DNA of 64,000 bases from Nocardia abscessus (GCF_015477775.1 NZ_JADLQO010000001.1:372001-436000); one strand, 5' to 3'. Counted from the stretch's first letter, positions 10,816 through 20,190 are shown. The notes: generated by a model not told the origin, from the letters alone. Program-made: numbers and translations.

Positions 10816-10836
10816 CTTGAGCCTTACACACTCAAT
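10816..10836. promoter_or_regulatory. HAIR element (HspR operator) upstream of dnaK
   Basis: CTTGAGC, seven bases, ACTCAAT: one mismatch in each arm from the actinobacterial HAIR consensus CTTGAGT-N7-ACTCAAG. It lies in the dnaK upstream region, as expected for autoregulation of this operon by HspR. Confidence 0.85.
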
Positions 10837-10968
10837 CTTGTCGAAAAGCTCAACGGGCGACTCGCGCGATTAATTCCCGACAGGCGGCACGAATGTGCGC
10901 GGGCGGTTCCCCACGGTGTCGTCGGTTCCCTCTTGATACCGGCGGCTGTCCTGGCAGAATCGGCGTTC

Positions 10969-11424
10969 ATGGACGCATCGGCGACGCCTTACCACTGCGA
11001 TGGCGAGGGCGACTACGACGTTTTGCAGTGGGACACCAGAGCGGACTGTGAAGTGCGCCAGATCCTCGACCGGGTCGCCGACAAGTGGTCGCTGCTGGTG
11101 ATCGCGCTGCTGGATCAGCGCAGTCTGCGGTTCACCGAACTGAAGCGTGCGATCGACGGCGTCAGCCAGCGGATGCTCACCAAGACCCTGCGGCACCTGG
11201 AACGCGACGGCCTGGTGCGGCGCACCGTGTACCCGTCCATCCCGCCGCGGGTCGACTACGCGCTCACGCCGCTGGGCGCGAGCCTGCACACCACGATCAA
11301 CGCGCTGGTCACCTGGACCGAGACGCATCAGAACGAAATCGCCTCGGCCCGTTACGCCTACGACCGCCGGGCGGCAGAGGAAGCCACGGGAAGCCACGGT
11401 GGGCGTTACCGCGCAGTAGGGTGA
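10969..11424 (+). CDS. HxlR-family transcriptional regulator
   Basis: A 151-residue winged-helix protein. The HxlR signature is present: CEVRQILDRVADKWSLLVI, LRFTELKRAIDGVSQRMLTK, LRHLERDGLVRRTVYP and PRVDYALTPLGASL. Such proteins respond to redox or aldehyde stress and usually control a neighbouring oxidoreductase. The alcohol dehydrogenase 50 bases downstream on the same strand is the obvious partner. I chose the ATG at 10969; a TTG at 10933 would add 12 residues with no family match. Confidence 0.85.
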   Translation: MDASATPYHCDGEGDYDVLQWDTRADCEVRQILDRVADKWSLLVIALLDQRSLRFTELKRAIDGVSQRMLTKTLRHLERDGLVRRTVYPSIPPRVDYALTPLGASLHTTINALVTWTETHQNEIASARYAYDRRAAEEATGSHGGRYRAVG

Positions 11425-11475
11425 CGGCGAGCGGCCCGGCCGGGCCGCCGTGCGCCGTCGAGCCGAGGAGTCGCA

Positions 11476-12645
11476 ATGAGGGCCGCCGTCGTCACCGCCG
11501 CCGAGTTCGAGGTCGCGGAGCTGCCCACGCCGCGGCCCGGCGCCGGTCAGCTGCTGATCGACGTGTCGCGCTGCGGTATCTGCGGCTCGGACCTGCACGC
11601 CCGCACCCACGCCGACGAACTGGCCGACCTGGCCGTGGCCACCGGCTACGAGCACTTCATGCGCTCGGCTCAGAGCGTGGTGCTCGGACACGAATTCAGC
11701 GGCACCGTCGTCGATTACGGGCCGGACTGCCGCAAGCGATGGAAGACGGGGACCGCCGTGGTTGCCCTGCCGATCGTCCGGCACGGCAAGCAACCCCACT
11801 TGGTCGGACTGTCGACCGCGGCGCCGGGCGGGTACGCCGAACAGGTGGTGGTCCAGGAGTCGATGACCATGCCGGTGCCCAACGGCTTGTCCGCCGATCA
11901 TGCCGCGTTGACCGAGCCCATGGCGGTGGCCTGGCACGCCGTCCGCAAGGGCGGCGTCGGCAAGGGCCGCACCGCCTTCGTCATCGGCTGCGGGCCGATC
12001 GGCCTGGCGGTGATCAGCATGCTGAAGGCGGCAGGCGTGCGCACGGTGGTCGCGAGCGATTTCTCACCGCGCCGCCGAGAACTCGCCACCGCCTGCGGCG
12101 CCGATATCGTGGTCGACCCCGCGACGGAGTCGCCCTGGGCGGCCGCCCCGAAGAAGGGACGGATCAACGGCGTCACCGACATCCTCGGGCTCGGCTTCGA
12201 CACCATGGAGCGCCTGCGGCGGGTCCCGAACCTGCCGTGGTGGTACGTCTTCCGGCTGGCGCACACGATGAACGCGGGCCCGGCCGGTCCGGTGATCTTC
12301 GAATGCGTCGGCGTACCGGGGATCATCGATCAGATCCTGGCGGCCGCACCGCCGCTGTCGCGCGTGGTCGTGGTGGGGGTGTGCATGGAAACCGACCGCT
12401 TCCATCCCGCCATGGCGATCAACAAGGAGATCGAACTGCGGTTCGCGCTCGGCTACGACCCCGGCGAGTTCCGCGACACCTTGCACATGCTCGCCGAGGG
12501 AAAGGTCGACCCGAGCCCGCTGATCACCGGGACCGTCGGGCTGGACGGCGTGGCGGACGCCTTCACCGCCCTGGGCAACCCGGAGCGGCACGCGAAAATC
12601 CTGATCGACCCGCGCGGCAGCGCCACTACGCCTACGCCGGTCTGA
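11476..12645 (+). CDS. Zinc-type alcohol dehydrogenase family protein
   Basis: A 389-residue medium-chain dehydrogenase. Catalytic-zinc motifs are CGICGSDLHART (Cys, about 36-39) and LGHEFSGTV (His-Glu). The Rossmann motif is GCGPIGLAVISML (about 171-183). The four-cysteine structural-zinc lobe of classical alcohol dehydrogenases is missing; that region reads DYGPDCRKRWKTGTAV, with one cysteine. An unusual insertion, KKGRINGVTDILGLGF through RLAHTMNAG (about 222-270), lies in the coenzyme domain. NAD(P)-dependent oxidation of an alcohol is likely; the substrate is unknown. It is probably controlled by the HxlR gene just upstream. Confidence 0.82.
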   Translation: MRAAVVTAAEFEVAELPTPRPGAGQLLIDVSRCGICGSDLHARTHADELADLAVATGYEHFMRSAQSVVLGHEFSGTVVDYGPDCRKRWKTGTAVVALPIVRHGKQPHLVGLSTAAPGGYAEQVVVQESMTMPVPNGLSADHAALTEPMAVAWHAVRKGGVGKGRTAFVIGCGPIGLAVISMLKAAGVRTVVASDFSPRRRELATACGADIVVDPATESPWAAAPKKGRINGVTDILGLGFDTMERLRRVPNLPWWYVFRLAHTMNAGPAGPVIFECVGVPGIIDQILAAAPPLSRVVVVGVCMETDRFHPAMAINKEIELRFALGYDPGEFRDTLHMLAEGKVDPSPLITGTVGLDGVADAFTALGNPERHAKILIDPRGSATTPTPV

Positions 12646-12655
12646 CGGCAGCCGC

Positions 12656-13300
12656 TCAGGGCGCGGCGGCGAGGACCTCGTCGGCGATCTTCTCGTCCAG
12701 CGTCACCCGCACCAGGGCCGCGGCCAGCTCCGCGGTGTGATGGTCCGGTGCCAGACGCGCCAACCGGTCGGGATCCTCCGGCAACTGGACGCGCTTGGCG
12801 CCGCGCAGGGCGCGTTCGTCGAAGTGCGGCCGCACCCACGCCCAGGTGTCCTGCACCTCGCGCAGGAAGATATCGGCGCCGGTGGGGCCGATGCCGTCGA
12901 ACTCCTGGAGCAGTTCAGCCGCGCGCTGGGGGTCGTTGTCCGCCTTCTTCGCCAGTTCGCGCAGGTCACCGTGATAGCGGTCGAGCACTCGCGCGGCGTT
13001 GTGGCCCAGCCTCGTGGCGGTGCTCTCGTCGTAGCGCCGATAGTTCGCCCGGCCCAGCGCGTCGACCAACTCTTGCCAGTCGGCGTCCGCGACCCGGTGC
13101 GGCGTTCGGTAGCCGCCGCCGATCAGCTCCCGTGTGGCCGCGATCGCGATCTCGGCGGCGATGCGGGTACTGAGCAGCTGGGAAAGCATGAGCAGCTGGA
13201 AAAGTGCGGCCGGTTTGTCATCGAGCGTGATACCCGCTTCCTCGGCATACCCCGTGCCCGCGCGGACGAGCAATTCGTGTACGACGTCCTCTTGGCTCAT
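12656..13300 (-). CDS. Endonuclease III-like HhH protein
   Basis: A 214-residue, mostly helical protein. LLQEFDGIGPTGADIFLREV (about 133-152) is a helix-hairpin-helix of the HhH-GPD DNA glycosylase superfamily. The upstream helices (FQLLMLSQLLSTRIAAEIA) resemble the first helical domain. I do not see the four-cysteine iron-sulfur loop of full endonuclease III, nor a clear catalytic Lys after the hairpin, so it may bind DNA without classical glycosylase activity. Convergent with the alcohol dehydrogenase. Confidence 0.65.
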   Translation of the reverse strand: MSQEDVVHELLVRAGTGYAEEAGITLDDKPAALFQLLMLSQLLSTRIAAEIAIAATRELIGGGYRTPHRVADADWQELVDALGRANYRRYDESTATRLGHNAARVLDRYHGDLRELAKKADNDPQRAAELLQEFDGIGPTGADIFLREVQDTWAWVRPHFDERALRGAKRVQLPEDPDRLARLAPDHHTAELAAALVRVTLDEKIADEVLAAAP

Positions 13301-13408
13301 CGTTGACTCCTCTCGCTACCAAGCCGCATACCCGGGCACACGTCGCCTACACCGCCGGTGCGGCGGCGGTTCACCGCAGGTCACGACGCCGCTGGAGCAG
13401 GCGGCGGA

Positions 13409-14962
13409 TCATTCCGGGAGCACGCTCAAGGCACCTTCGGCGCTGCGGGCCGCGGTCAGGCAGGCCGTGGCGGTGAACTGGTCGGCGAGCGGGTGGCGGG
13501 CCCTGGCGCGCCACTTGCGGACCGCGGCGACCGCGCGAGCGCGCTGCGCGGTGAGCGGCGCGTCGATCGGGAGGCCCAGACGCAGATGGGGTGCGATGCC
13601 GGAGCCGCCGATGAGGCGGTGCAGTTCGGGGAGATCGTCCGCGGGCAGCGCCAATTCGTCGGTGCGCAGGCGGCCGAGCAGACGCAGTTCCGCGAAACCG
13701 TGCACGTCCGCGAGCAGCGTGCGCACCCTGGGCAGCAGACGGTCGGCCTGGGTGCCACGGTAGGCGGTCAGCACTCGGGCCAGCGCCGTGAGCGCGGAGT
13801 GGGCTTTGAGCTGGTCGGCGCGCTGACCGAACTGCACGTCGAGTACCGAGCGCAATTCGTCCACGCCGCTGCGGCTGGTCAGTTCGGCGGCGAGCGTGGC
13901 CGAATCCCGCACGCCGAGCCGGATCAACGTGACCGCCATGCGAATGCCGAACAGCCCGAACCGCTCGGCGAGCTGCGCACGCAGTTCCGGCGGCACCGGA
14001 AGCGGCACGTCGGCGCGCGCGAAACGGTCCGCCGACAGCAGCGCGGCGCTCAGGTCGTCGACCGGGACGCGCGCCAGCGTCTCGAAAGCCGCGAACTCCT
14101 GCTGACGCAGCGTCGCCGCGGCGAACGCGAGCAGCCCGGCGACCGGGATGACGGCCTGGCACAGACCCGTTCGTTCCAGTTCCCCGGCGAATCGCGTGGC
14201 GACGTCACGGGCCGAGTGCAGCGCGTCGATGCGGCCGGCCCCGATCTCGTCGGCCCGCGAGACCACGCCGACGATACCGAGCGGGCCGGGCGCTCCAGGG
14301 CCGCCGTTGGCCGCCGCGGTTCCGGCGCCCACGCGTTCGAGGAACTGCACGTCGGTCGCGTCCAGCCTGCGCAGCAGATACACCACCGCGTCGGCGCCCG
14401 GGATGGCGATTCCTTGCTCGGAGCGCTCGTCGTCAGCGCCCGGAGTCAACAGACGCGCGGTGCGCCGGGACACCTCGCGCGAGAGCGACGACGTACCCGG
14501 GGTATCGATGATGGTGGTGTGGGCGAGCGTCGCGGCCGGCCACTCGACCTCGAGATGGTCGACCTCACGCGGGGCCGGGGCGTTCCAGTTCAGCCGGTCC
14601 AGGTCGAAGGTCAGCCCGTGCGTCCCGCTGCCGCGCCGGACCACGACGTGCGCGCGGGCGCCGTCGGGCGCGTACGCCGTCACGCTGGGTGTCGAACCGT
14701 ATCGATACCAGGTGACCACCCTTGTGCACTCGGTGGCGTCGGTGGGAGCGATGTCCTGTCCGACAAGCGAATTCAGCAGGGTCGACTTGCCCGCCTTGAT
14801 CGAACCGGCCAGCGCCACGCGCAACGGCTGGTCCAGTCGCCGCGCGCAGTCGGCCAGCAGAGCACGCGGGCGCGGCTCGCCCGCCAGCGCCGTCTGCGCC
14901 GCGCCGACCAGCCGATGGGCCTCGGCGACGATACCCGGCACCGGGCCACCATCACGTCTCAC
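13409..14962 (-). CDS. iniC: Dynamin-like GTPase IniC
   Basis: A 517-residue bacterial dynamin-like protein. The P-loop GSIKAGKS is at 53-60. A switch threonine region ATECTRVVTWYRYG follows, then the G3 motif IIDTPGTSS and a weak G4 (VVSRADEIG in place of T/NKxD). The C-terminal half is helical, as in dynamin stalks. In M. tuberculosis, IniC and IniA belong to the isoniazid-inducible iniBAC operon; IniA is a membrane-remodelling dynamin. The GTG start overlaps the iniA stop by four bases (GTGA), so the two GTPases are translationally coupled, fitting a hetero-pair. Confidence 0.85.
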   Translation of the reverse strand: MRRDGGPVPGIVAEAHRLVGAAQTALAGEPRPRALLADCARRLDQPLRVALAGSIKAGKSTLLNSLVGQDIAPTDATECTRVVTWYRYGSTPSVTAYAPDGARAHVVVRRGSGTHGLTFDLDRLNWNAPAPREVDHLEVEWPAATLAHTTIIDTPGTSSLSREVSRRTARLLTPGADDERSEQGIAIPGADAVVYLLRRLDATDVQFLERVGAGTAAANGGPGAPGPLGIVGVVSRADEIGAGRIDALHSARDVATRFAGELERTGLCQAVIPVAGLLAFAAATLRQQEFAAFETLARVPVDDLSAALLSADRFARADVPLPVPPELRAQLAERFGLFGIRMAVTLIRLGVRDSATLAAELTSRSGVDELRSVLDVQFGQRADQLKAHSALTALARVLTAYRGTQADRLLPRVRTLLADVHGFAELRLLGRLRTDELALPADDLPELHRLIGGSGIAPHLRLGLPIDAPLTAQRARAVAAVRKWRARARHPLADQFTATACLTAARSAEGALSVLPE

Positions 14963-16821
14963 GGTGCTACCGTACCGGCGGGTCCCATCGGTAGTGCGGT
15001 CTGCATGGCGTCGGCGTATCGGCGCAGCTCGGCGACCACGCGCAGTTGCTGATCCAGCTGTGCGCCGCGTTCGGCGCGGCGGGTGGCGACCATGCTCGCC
15101 GCCTCCTGCGCGGCCCGCAGCGACTCATCGATCGAGCGCAGGCTGCGTTCGGCGACGCCCGCGTAGTGGTCGCGCAACGCACGATGGATGCGGTGCAGCC
15201 GGTCCTTCGACTCCTTGCCCGCCTGGAACGCCACGTCGTCGACGAAACGGCGCACCGCGGCCTTCGCCTCGTTGCGCCGTTTGGCCAGCCGGGCCTGCTT
15301 GTCGTCACGGAAGGCTTTGCCGCCCACGATCAATCCCGCGCCGATCGAGATCGGGTTGAGCAGCGCCAGCCCGGCGAACGTGCTGGCCAGCCCCACCATG
15401 AGGACGCCGCCGTAGGAGCCGCGCATGCCGACGAGCAGCTTGCTGCCGAAACCGATGTCGGGTTCCAGATCGGCGAGCGTGCCGGAGATGGCGCGGCCGG
15501 TGTCGGCTCCCGCGCCGGGGCGCACGTCCGGCAGGTCGACCGCGCCGAGTTCGGAGAAATGCTCGGCGACGCGTTCGGCGAGCTGAATCGCCCGGGAGTG
15601 GGTCCACAGCAGGTTGTCGCCGAGGGCGGTGTCGACGGTGCCGGTGAGGTGTTCGGCGATGCGGTCCCAGTGCCTGCCCGGGTCGTGCTCGTCGATCCAT
15701 TCCTCGGTGCTGCGCGCGATGTTGCGCAGGCGGTCGCGCAGGTCGTGGTCGACGTCACCGGCCAGGTCGGTGATGCCGTCGGCGAGCGTCTGCTGCCAGG
15801 TGGCGGTCCTGCGGTGCAGTTCCTCGGCCGCGGAACGGGCGGATTGCAGTTCGCGCACCGCCGCCGCGCCCTGCGCGGGATCGCGGACCGCGACCAGCTC
15901 ACTGCCCAGGGCCAGGGCGAGATGCTCGGCCGCGGAGCGGATATCGCGGGCCACGGCGGCGCGGGTGGCCAGCTGATCGCGCGCCACCACCTGGTCGCGC
16001 AGGAATTCGTAGAGCACGCCGAAGCCGGATTCGACGCCCAGCTGCCGGTCCTGCAACCGCATGGCGTGCCCGCGCAGCAACGAGGACACCGGGATCATCG
16101 GCACGTCGAGCCCGGCCCGCGCGAGATGGCCCAGATCGGCCTCGTGCACTTGCCGCCAGTGCGGATACAGGTCGGTCTTGGTGAGCAGCAGGGCGACCGT
16201 CGGGCACAGTTCCCGCACCTGTCGCAGGAAGGCCAGTTCCGGTTCGGTGAGTTCGGTCGACGCGTCCGACAGCACCAGCACCGCGTCCGCGGCGGGCACC
16301 AGTCCCAGCACGCCCGCGGCATGGGCATTGCCGTGCCCGCCGACGCCGGGGGTGTCGACCAGCACGATGCCGTCGGCCAGCAGCGCGTTGGGCACCTGGA
16401 CCTCGAGACGCACGATCCGCCGTCCCTGGGCGTGCGGTGAGCGCGGGTCGATCGCGCCGATCTCCGCGATCGGCACCTCGACCCTGGTCTCCGCGCCGCT
16501 GGAGTCGCCGTGCGCCGCGAGCACCAACTCCGCGCGCGACTGCTGGCCGTGTGCCAGCAGCATCGGCACCACCGTGGTGGCGTCGTCCCCGACCGGGCAG
16601 ACGTCCAGGTTCAGCAGCGCGTTGACGAAACGGCTCTTGCCCTGGTCGAGCTGTCCGGCGACGACGATGCGCCGACGCGGGTCGCGGACCCGGTCGGCCG
16701 CCACTTCGAGGCGGCCGACCAGATCGTTGCGACCCGCGGCGCGGGCTGCCGCGATGGTTTCACCGAGTACCGACAGCAGCGGTACCGCCGGTGGAGTGGC
16801 GTTCGGCGCGGGCGTCCCCAT
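14959..16821 (-). CDS. iniA: Dynamin-like GTPase IniA
   Basis: A 620-residue dynamin-like protein. P-loop GQLDQGKS at 56-63, switch I with GDDATTVVPML, G3 LVDTPGVGGHG, G4 LTKTDLYP. Near residues 480-530 a hydrophobic, glycine-rich pair of segments (VLMVGLASTFAGLALLNPIS, IGAGLIVGGKAF) forms the predicted membrane-inserting paddle, followed by a basic helix. Length is close to mycobacterial IniA (about 640). The ATG at 16821 has a GAGGT site upstream; the long in-frame extension into iniB is not coding. It follows iniB by 37 bases. Confidence 0.88.
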   Translation of the reverse strand: MGTPAPNATPPAVPLLSVLGETIAAARAAGRNDLVGRLEVAADRVRDPRRRIVVAGQLDQGKSRFVNALLNLDVCPVGDDATTVVPMLLAHGQQSRAELVLAAHGDSSGAETRVEVPIAEIGAIDPRSPHAQGRRIVRLEVQVPNALLADGIVLVDTPGVGGHGNAHAAGVLGLVPAADAVLVLSDASTELTEPELAFLRQVRELCPTVALLLTKTDLYPHWRQVHEADLGHLARAGLDVPMIPVSSLLRGHAMRLQDRQLGVESGFGVLYEFLRDQVVARDQLATRAAVARDIRSAAEHLALALGSELVAVRDPAQGAAAVRELQSARSAAEELHRRTATWQQTLADGITDLAGDVDHDLRDRLRNIARSTEEWIDEHDPGRHWDRIAEHLTGTVDTALGDNLLWTHSRAIQLAERVAEHFSELGAVDLPDVRPGAGADTGRAISGTLADLEPDIGFGSKLLVGMRGSYGGVLMVGLASTFAGLALLNPISIGAGLIVGGKAFRDDKQARLAKRRNEAKAAVRRFVDDVAFQAGKESKDRLHRIHRALRDHYAGVAERSLRSIDESLRAAQEAASMVATRRAERGAQLDQQLRVVAELRRYADAMQTALPMGPAGTVAP

Positions 16822-16858
16822 CGCGGTATGGACCTCTTTCCGTATTACTGGGCAACTG

Positions 16859-19800
16859 TCAGTGCAGGAATGTATCGCCACCCAGGTCGGCGTTCGCCGA
16901 ACCGCTGAACTCGGTGCTCGCGTTGGTCTCGCCGAACAGGCCCGAGTCGGCGTGGCCGCCGGTCGTGCTGTCCAGGCCCGAACCGAAGGCGCTCGACACG
17001 TCCAGCGAGGACCAAGTGTGCGCGGTCGAGCCGACGCTGCCACCGAGACCGGCGCCCATGTCCACCGCACCGTGCGCCGCGCCGCTCGCCGAGCCCGCCA
17101 GACCGGAGGTCGCGTCCGCCGCGCCGCCGAGACCGGCCGTGGCATCGAGGCCGGAAGTCGCGTGCGAACCCGCGCTGCCGCTGATTCCGCTGTCCAGGCT
17201 CGAACCGAGGTGCGTTCCCGCGCTCGACGCGCCTTCGAGACCGGTCGACAGACCCGAACCGACGCTGCCCGCCGCGCCGAGACCGGTGGACAGGCCGGTC
17301 TCCAGGCCCGCGCCCGCGCCGACCGCGCTGTCGATTCCGGTGGAGAGGCCGGAGCCCAGTCCGGCGCCCGCCTGCGCACCGGCATCGAGTCCGGCCGAAA
17401 GACCGGAGCCGAGTCCGGCGCCCGCCTGCGCACCCGCGTCGAGACCAGCCGAAAGACCCGAACCGATCCCAGCACCCGCCTGCGCACCCGCGTCGAGACC
17501 AGCCGAAAGACCCGAACCGATCCCAGCGCCCGCCTGCGCACCCGCGTCGAGACCAGCCGAAAGACCCGAACCGATCCCAGCACCCGCCTGCGCACCGGCA
17601 TCGATAGCGCCGGTGAGACCGGTACCGGCCTGCACAGCGCCGTCCACGCCGGTGGACAGGCCTCCACCGAGACCGGTGGACAAGCCCGTCTCCAATCCGG
17701 TCGTCGCCTCGATTCCGGCATCGAGTGCCGCGCCGAGACCGGTTTCCAGACCCGTGCCGAACTGCCCGCCGGTGTTCAGCGAACTCTCCAGTCCTCCACC
17801 GAGTTCCGCTCCGGTGCTCACGGCCGCGCCGAGACCGGTCGCGAGACCTGCCTCCAGGCCGGTCGCCGCTTGTGTTCCGAGGTTTCCGGCACCGCCGATG
17901 GCGGATGAGAAGTTGCCACCGAGTCCGGCGGTCAGATTGCCGGAGCCCTGTGTCGCGGTGTCGATTCCACCGGTGAGCCCGGTCGCCACCTGGCCGGTGG
18001 CGTCGAGCGCACCACCGAGGCCGGTTTCCAGACCGGAGCCGATCTGAGCACCCGCGTCAGCAGCCCCGTTCAGTCCGGTGGACAGCCCGGCACCGGCCTG
18101 CGCACCGCTGCCCACGGCTGCGTCCAAACCGGTGGTCACTCCGCCAGCTCCGTTCACCGCGCCCTCCAAACCAGCGCCCAACCCGGCACCCGCCTGGCCA
18201 CCGGCACCCAGCGCCGCATCCGAACCGGCGCTCAGACCACCGGTCGCATCGAAGGCCCCGTTCAAACCCGCGCCCGCACCGGCACCGAGGCCCGCGGTCG
18301 AATCGGTCGCCGCACCGGCGGCACCCTCCAGACCTGCCCCCAAGTCCGTGGTCACACCGGCAGTGCCATCCACGGCGCCCTCCAGGCCCGCGCCGATACC
18401 CGCCGTCAGGTCATCGGTCGTACCCACCGCGCTCTGCAGACCGGCGCCCAGGCCCGTAGTCACACCGGCGGTGGCATCCAGCCCCGCTCCCAGGCCGGTT
18501 TCCAGCCCGGAGCCGATCTCAGCGCCAGCGCCGGCAGCTCCGTGCAGACCGGTGGACAGCCCGGCACCGAGATCGGCACCGGCCTGCGCACCGCTGCCCA
18601 GCGCGGCATCCAAGCCGGTAGTCACCTCACCAGCTCCGTTCACCGCACCGCCCAGCTCGGCCCCGATGCCCGTCGCCAGATCGCCGACCGCACCCGCGGC
18701 ACCCTCCAGACCCGCTCCCAGGCCCGCAGTCGAATCGACCGCCGCGCCGAGACCACCCCCGAGACCGGCATCCAAGCCCGTGGTGAGGTTCGTCGCGCCG
18801 TCCACAGCGCCTTCCAGCCCTGCGCCCAAACCCGCGGTCGCGTCCAGACCCGTGGTCAGACCACCCGCCGCGTCGACAGCGCCTTCCAGACCGGCCCCGA
18901 GGCCCACTCCCGCACCAGCGCCCAGACCCGCCGTCAGATCCGTGGCCGCACCCGCGGCAGCCTCCAAACCAACGCCGAGGCCCGCGGTCGCGTCGACGGC
19001 GCCCTCCAAACCTGCGCCCAAGCCCGCAGTCGAATCGACCGCCGCGCCGAGACCACCCCCGAGACCGGTCGTCGCGTTCACAACCCCACCCAGGCCCGCG
19101 CCGAGCCCGGCGCCGAGATCAGCCCCCGCCTGCGCACCGGCGCCCAGAGCCGCGTCCACACCGGTGGTCAGTCCGGCTGCCGCGTCCACCGCGCCCTGCA
19201 GTCCCGCGCCGAGCCCGGTCGTCAGACCGGTCGTCGCGTCGACCACGCCCTCGAGGCCGGTCGTCAGCCCGGTCGCCCCGTTCACCGCGCCCTCCAGCCC
19301 GGCACCCAGTCCGGTGGTCAGGCCGGCTGCCGCGTCCACTGCGCCCTCGAGGCCTGCTCCGAGACCTGCGCCGCCACCCAGTGCCGCGTCGATGCCGGTC
19401 GAGATGCCGGTCCCCAGACCTGCGCCGATGTCTCCCGCGCCTTCGAGGTCGACGCCCGCGCCGATCCCGCTGATCACCTGGGCGCCCGCGCCGAGCAGGC
19501 CGCCAACGGCGGCGGACAGATCGGCGCCCGCGTTCACCACGGTGTCGAGGCCCGCGGCCAGTCCAGCGCCCAGCCCGGCGCCGATCTCGAGCCCGGTTTC
19601 GATAGCGGTGTTCAGGCCCGCGCCCACATCGACACCCGTGCCGAGGTCTACGCCCGTGCCGACGCCGAGGTCGACGTCGACGCCGCCACCCGCACCGGCG
19701 CCCAGATCTACTCCGAGATCCGCCCCCAGGTCGACCCCGGCGCCGGCCACCGCCGCCGCGCCCACGGTGCTCGCCGCGCCGACAGCGGCCGCCGCACCGG

Positions 19801-20017
19801 TCTGCGCGCCCGCCGCCACGATGGCTTGCAGCTGCGACCCGCCGGTGACCAGCGCCGACTCCGCGACCATCGGAGCGCACAGCGTGATGTCCTCGGGGGT
19901 CACCGCGCTCAGGCCCGCGGCGGCCAGCGCCTGGGTCGGGTTGGCGCAGTAAGCGACCGCGGCCTCGTGGTTCCGCAGCAGATCGAGGATGAACTCCAGA
20001 ATCGCGTTGGGTGTCAT
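16859..20017 (-). CDS. iniB: Giant Gly/Ala-repeat protein with IniB N-terminal domain
   Basis: 1,052 residues. Residues 1-65 (MTPNAILEFILDLLRNHEAA through GLSAVTPEDITLCAPMVAES) form the helical IniB N-terminal domain. The rest is an almost uninterrupted low-complexity region of GLGAGLEGAVDAAAGL-type repeats, rich in Gly, Ala, Leu, Thr and Asp. The C-terminus (GLFGETNASTEFSGSANADL) is less repetitive. Mycobacterial IniB is about 480 residues, so this one is roughly doubled. There is no signal peptide or membrane helix. AGGAG lies ahead of the ATG at 20017, which excludes the upstream in-frame ATG. First gene of iniB-iniA-iniC; a structural or scaffold role in the envelope is inferred. Confidence 0.82.
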   Translation of the reverse strand: MTPNAILEFILDLLRNHEAAVAYCANPTQALAAAGLSAVTPEDITLCAPMVAESALVTGGSQLQAIVAAGAQTGAAAAVGAASTVGAAAVAGAGVDLGADLGVDLGAGAGGGVDVDLGVGTGVDLGTGVDVGAGLNTAIETGLEIGAGLGAGLAAGLDTVVNAGADLSAAVGGLLGAGAQVISGIGAGVDLEGAGDIGAGLGTGISTGIDAALGGGAGLGAGLEGAVDAAAGLTTGLGAGLEGAVNGATGLTTGLEGVVDATTGLTTGLGAGLQGAVDAAAGLTTGVDAALGAGAQAGADLGAGLGAGLGGVVNATTGLGGGLGAAVDSTAGLGAGLEGAVDATAGLGVGLEAAAGAATDLTAGLGAGAGVGLGAGLEGAVDAAGGLTTGLDATAGLGAGLEGAVDGATNLTTGLDAGLGGGLGAAVDSTAGLGAGLEGAAGAVGDLATGIGAELGGAVNGAGEVTTGLDAALGSGAQAGADLGAGLSTGLHGAAGAGAEIGSGLETGLGAGLDATAGVTTGLGAGLQSAVGTTDDLTAGIGAGLEGAVDGTAGVTTDLGAGLEGAAGAATDSTAGLGAGAGAGLNGAFDATGGLSAGSDAALGAGGQAGAGLGAGLEGAVNGAGGVTTGLDAAVGSGAQAGAGLSTGLNGAADAGAQIGSGLETGLGGALDATGQVATGLTGGIDTATQGSGNLTAGLGGNFSSAIGGAGNLGTQAATGLEAGLATGLGAAVSTGAELGGGLESSLNTGGQFGTGLETGLGAALDAGIEATTGLETGLSTGLGGGLSTGVDGAVQAGTGLTGAIDAGAQAGAGIGSGLSAGLDAGAQAGAGIGSGLSAGLDAGAQAGAGIGSGLSAGLDAGAQAGAGLGSGLSAGLDAGAQAGAGLGSGLSTGIDSAVGAGAGLETGLSTGLGAAGSVGSGLSTGLEGASSAGTHLGSSLDSGISGSAGSHATSGLDATAGLGGAADATSGLAGSASGAAHGAVDMGAGLGGSVGSTAHTWSSLDVSSAFGSGLDSTTGGHADSGLFGETNASTEFSGSANADLGGDTFLH
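17345..17600 (-). repeat. 54-base near-identical tandem repeats inside iniB
   Basis: About five consecutive units encode AGAGIGSGLSAGLDAGAQ (18 residues). The central copies are almost identical at DNA level, unlike the degenerate repeats elsewhere in the gene, which suggests recent in-frame expansion or active length variation. Confidence 0.85.
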
Positions 20018-20160
20018 GAGAATCGTCTCCTGAGTCCCGGCGGACCTCGCTGATCCGCAGTCGTTGGAATGCAAATCACGCTAGGAGCGCATCCCGTTAC
20101 GCCGAAACGGGGCGAACCCCTACGACCGGCCGGGGGCACCCGATAGGGGTGGGAGCGTAA

Positions 20161-20190
20161 TTAGGGGAATTTCCCTAAACGATCCCCTAA
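20161..20190. promoter_or_regulatory. Palindromic elements between iniB and the Hsp70-like gene
   Basis: TTAGGGGAATTTCCCTAA (20161-20178) is an 18-bp near-palindrome with two mismatched central positions. A further CCCCTAA at 20184-20190 pairs with TTAGGGG. The elements sit in the 297-base divergent intergenic region, about 145 bases from the iniB start and 125 from the Hsp70-like start, so one regulator could control both operons. The neighbouring LuxR-type protein is a candidate; this is inference. Confidence 0.5.

Noticed and set aside
16061..19952. Very long open frames on the plus strand opposite iniA and iniB, rich in Pro, Ala and Arg.
   Set aside because: They mirror the repetitive GC-rich coding of iniB/iniA on the other strand, have no ribosome-binding site or domain, and the minus-strand genes have clear motifs.
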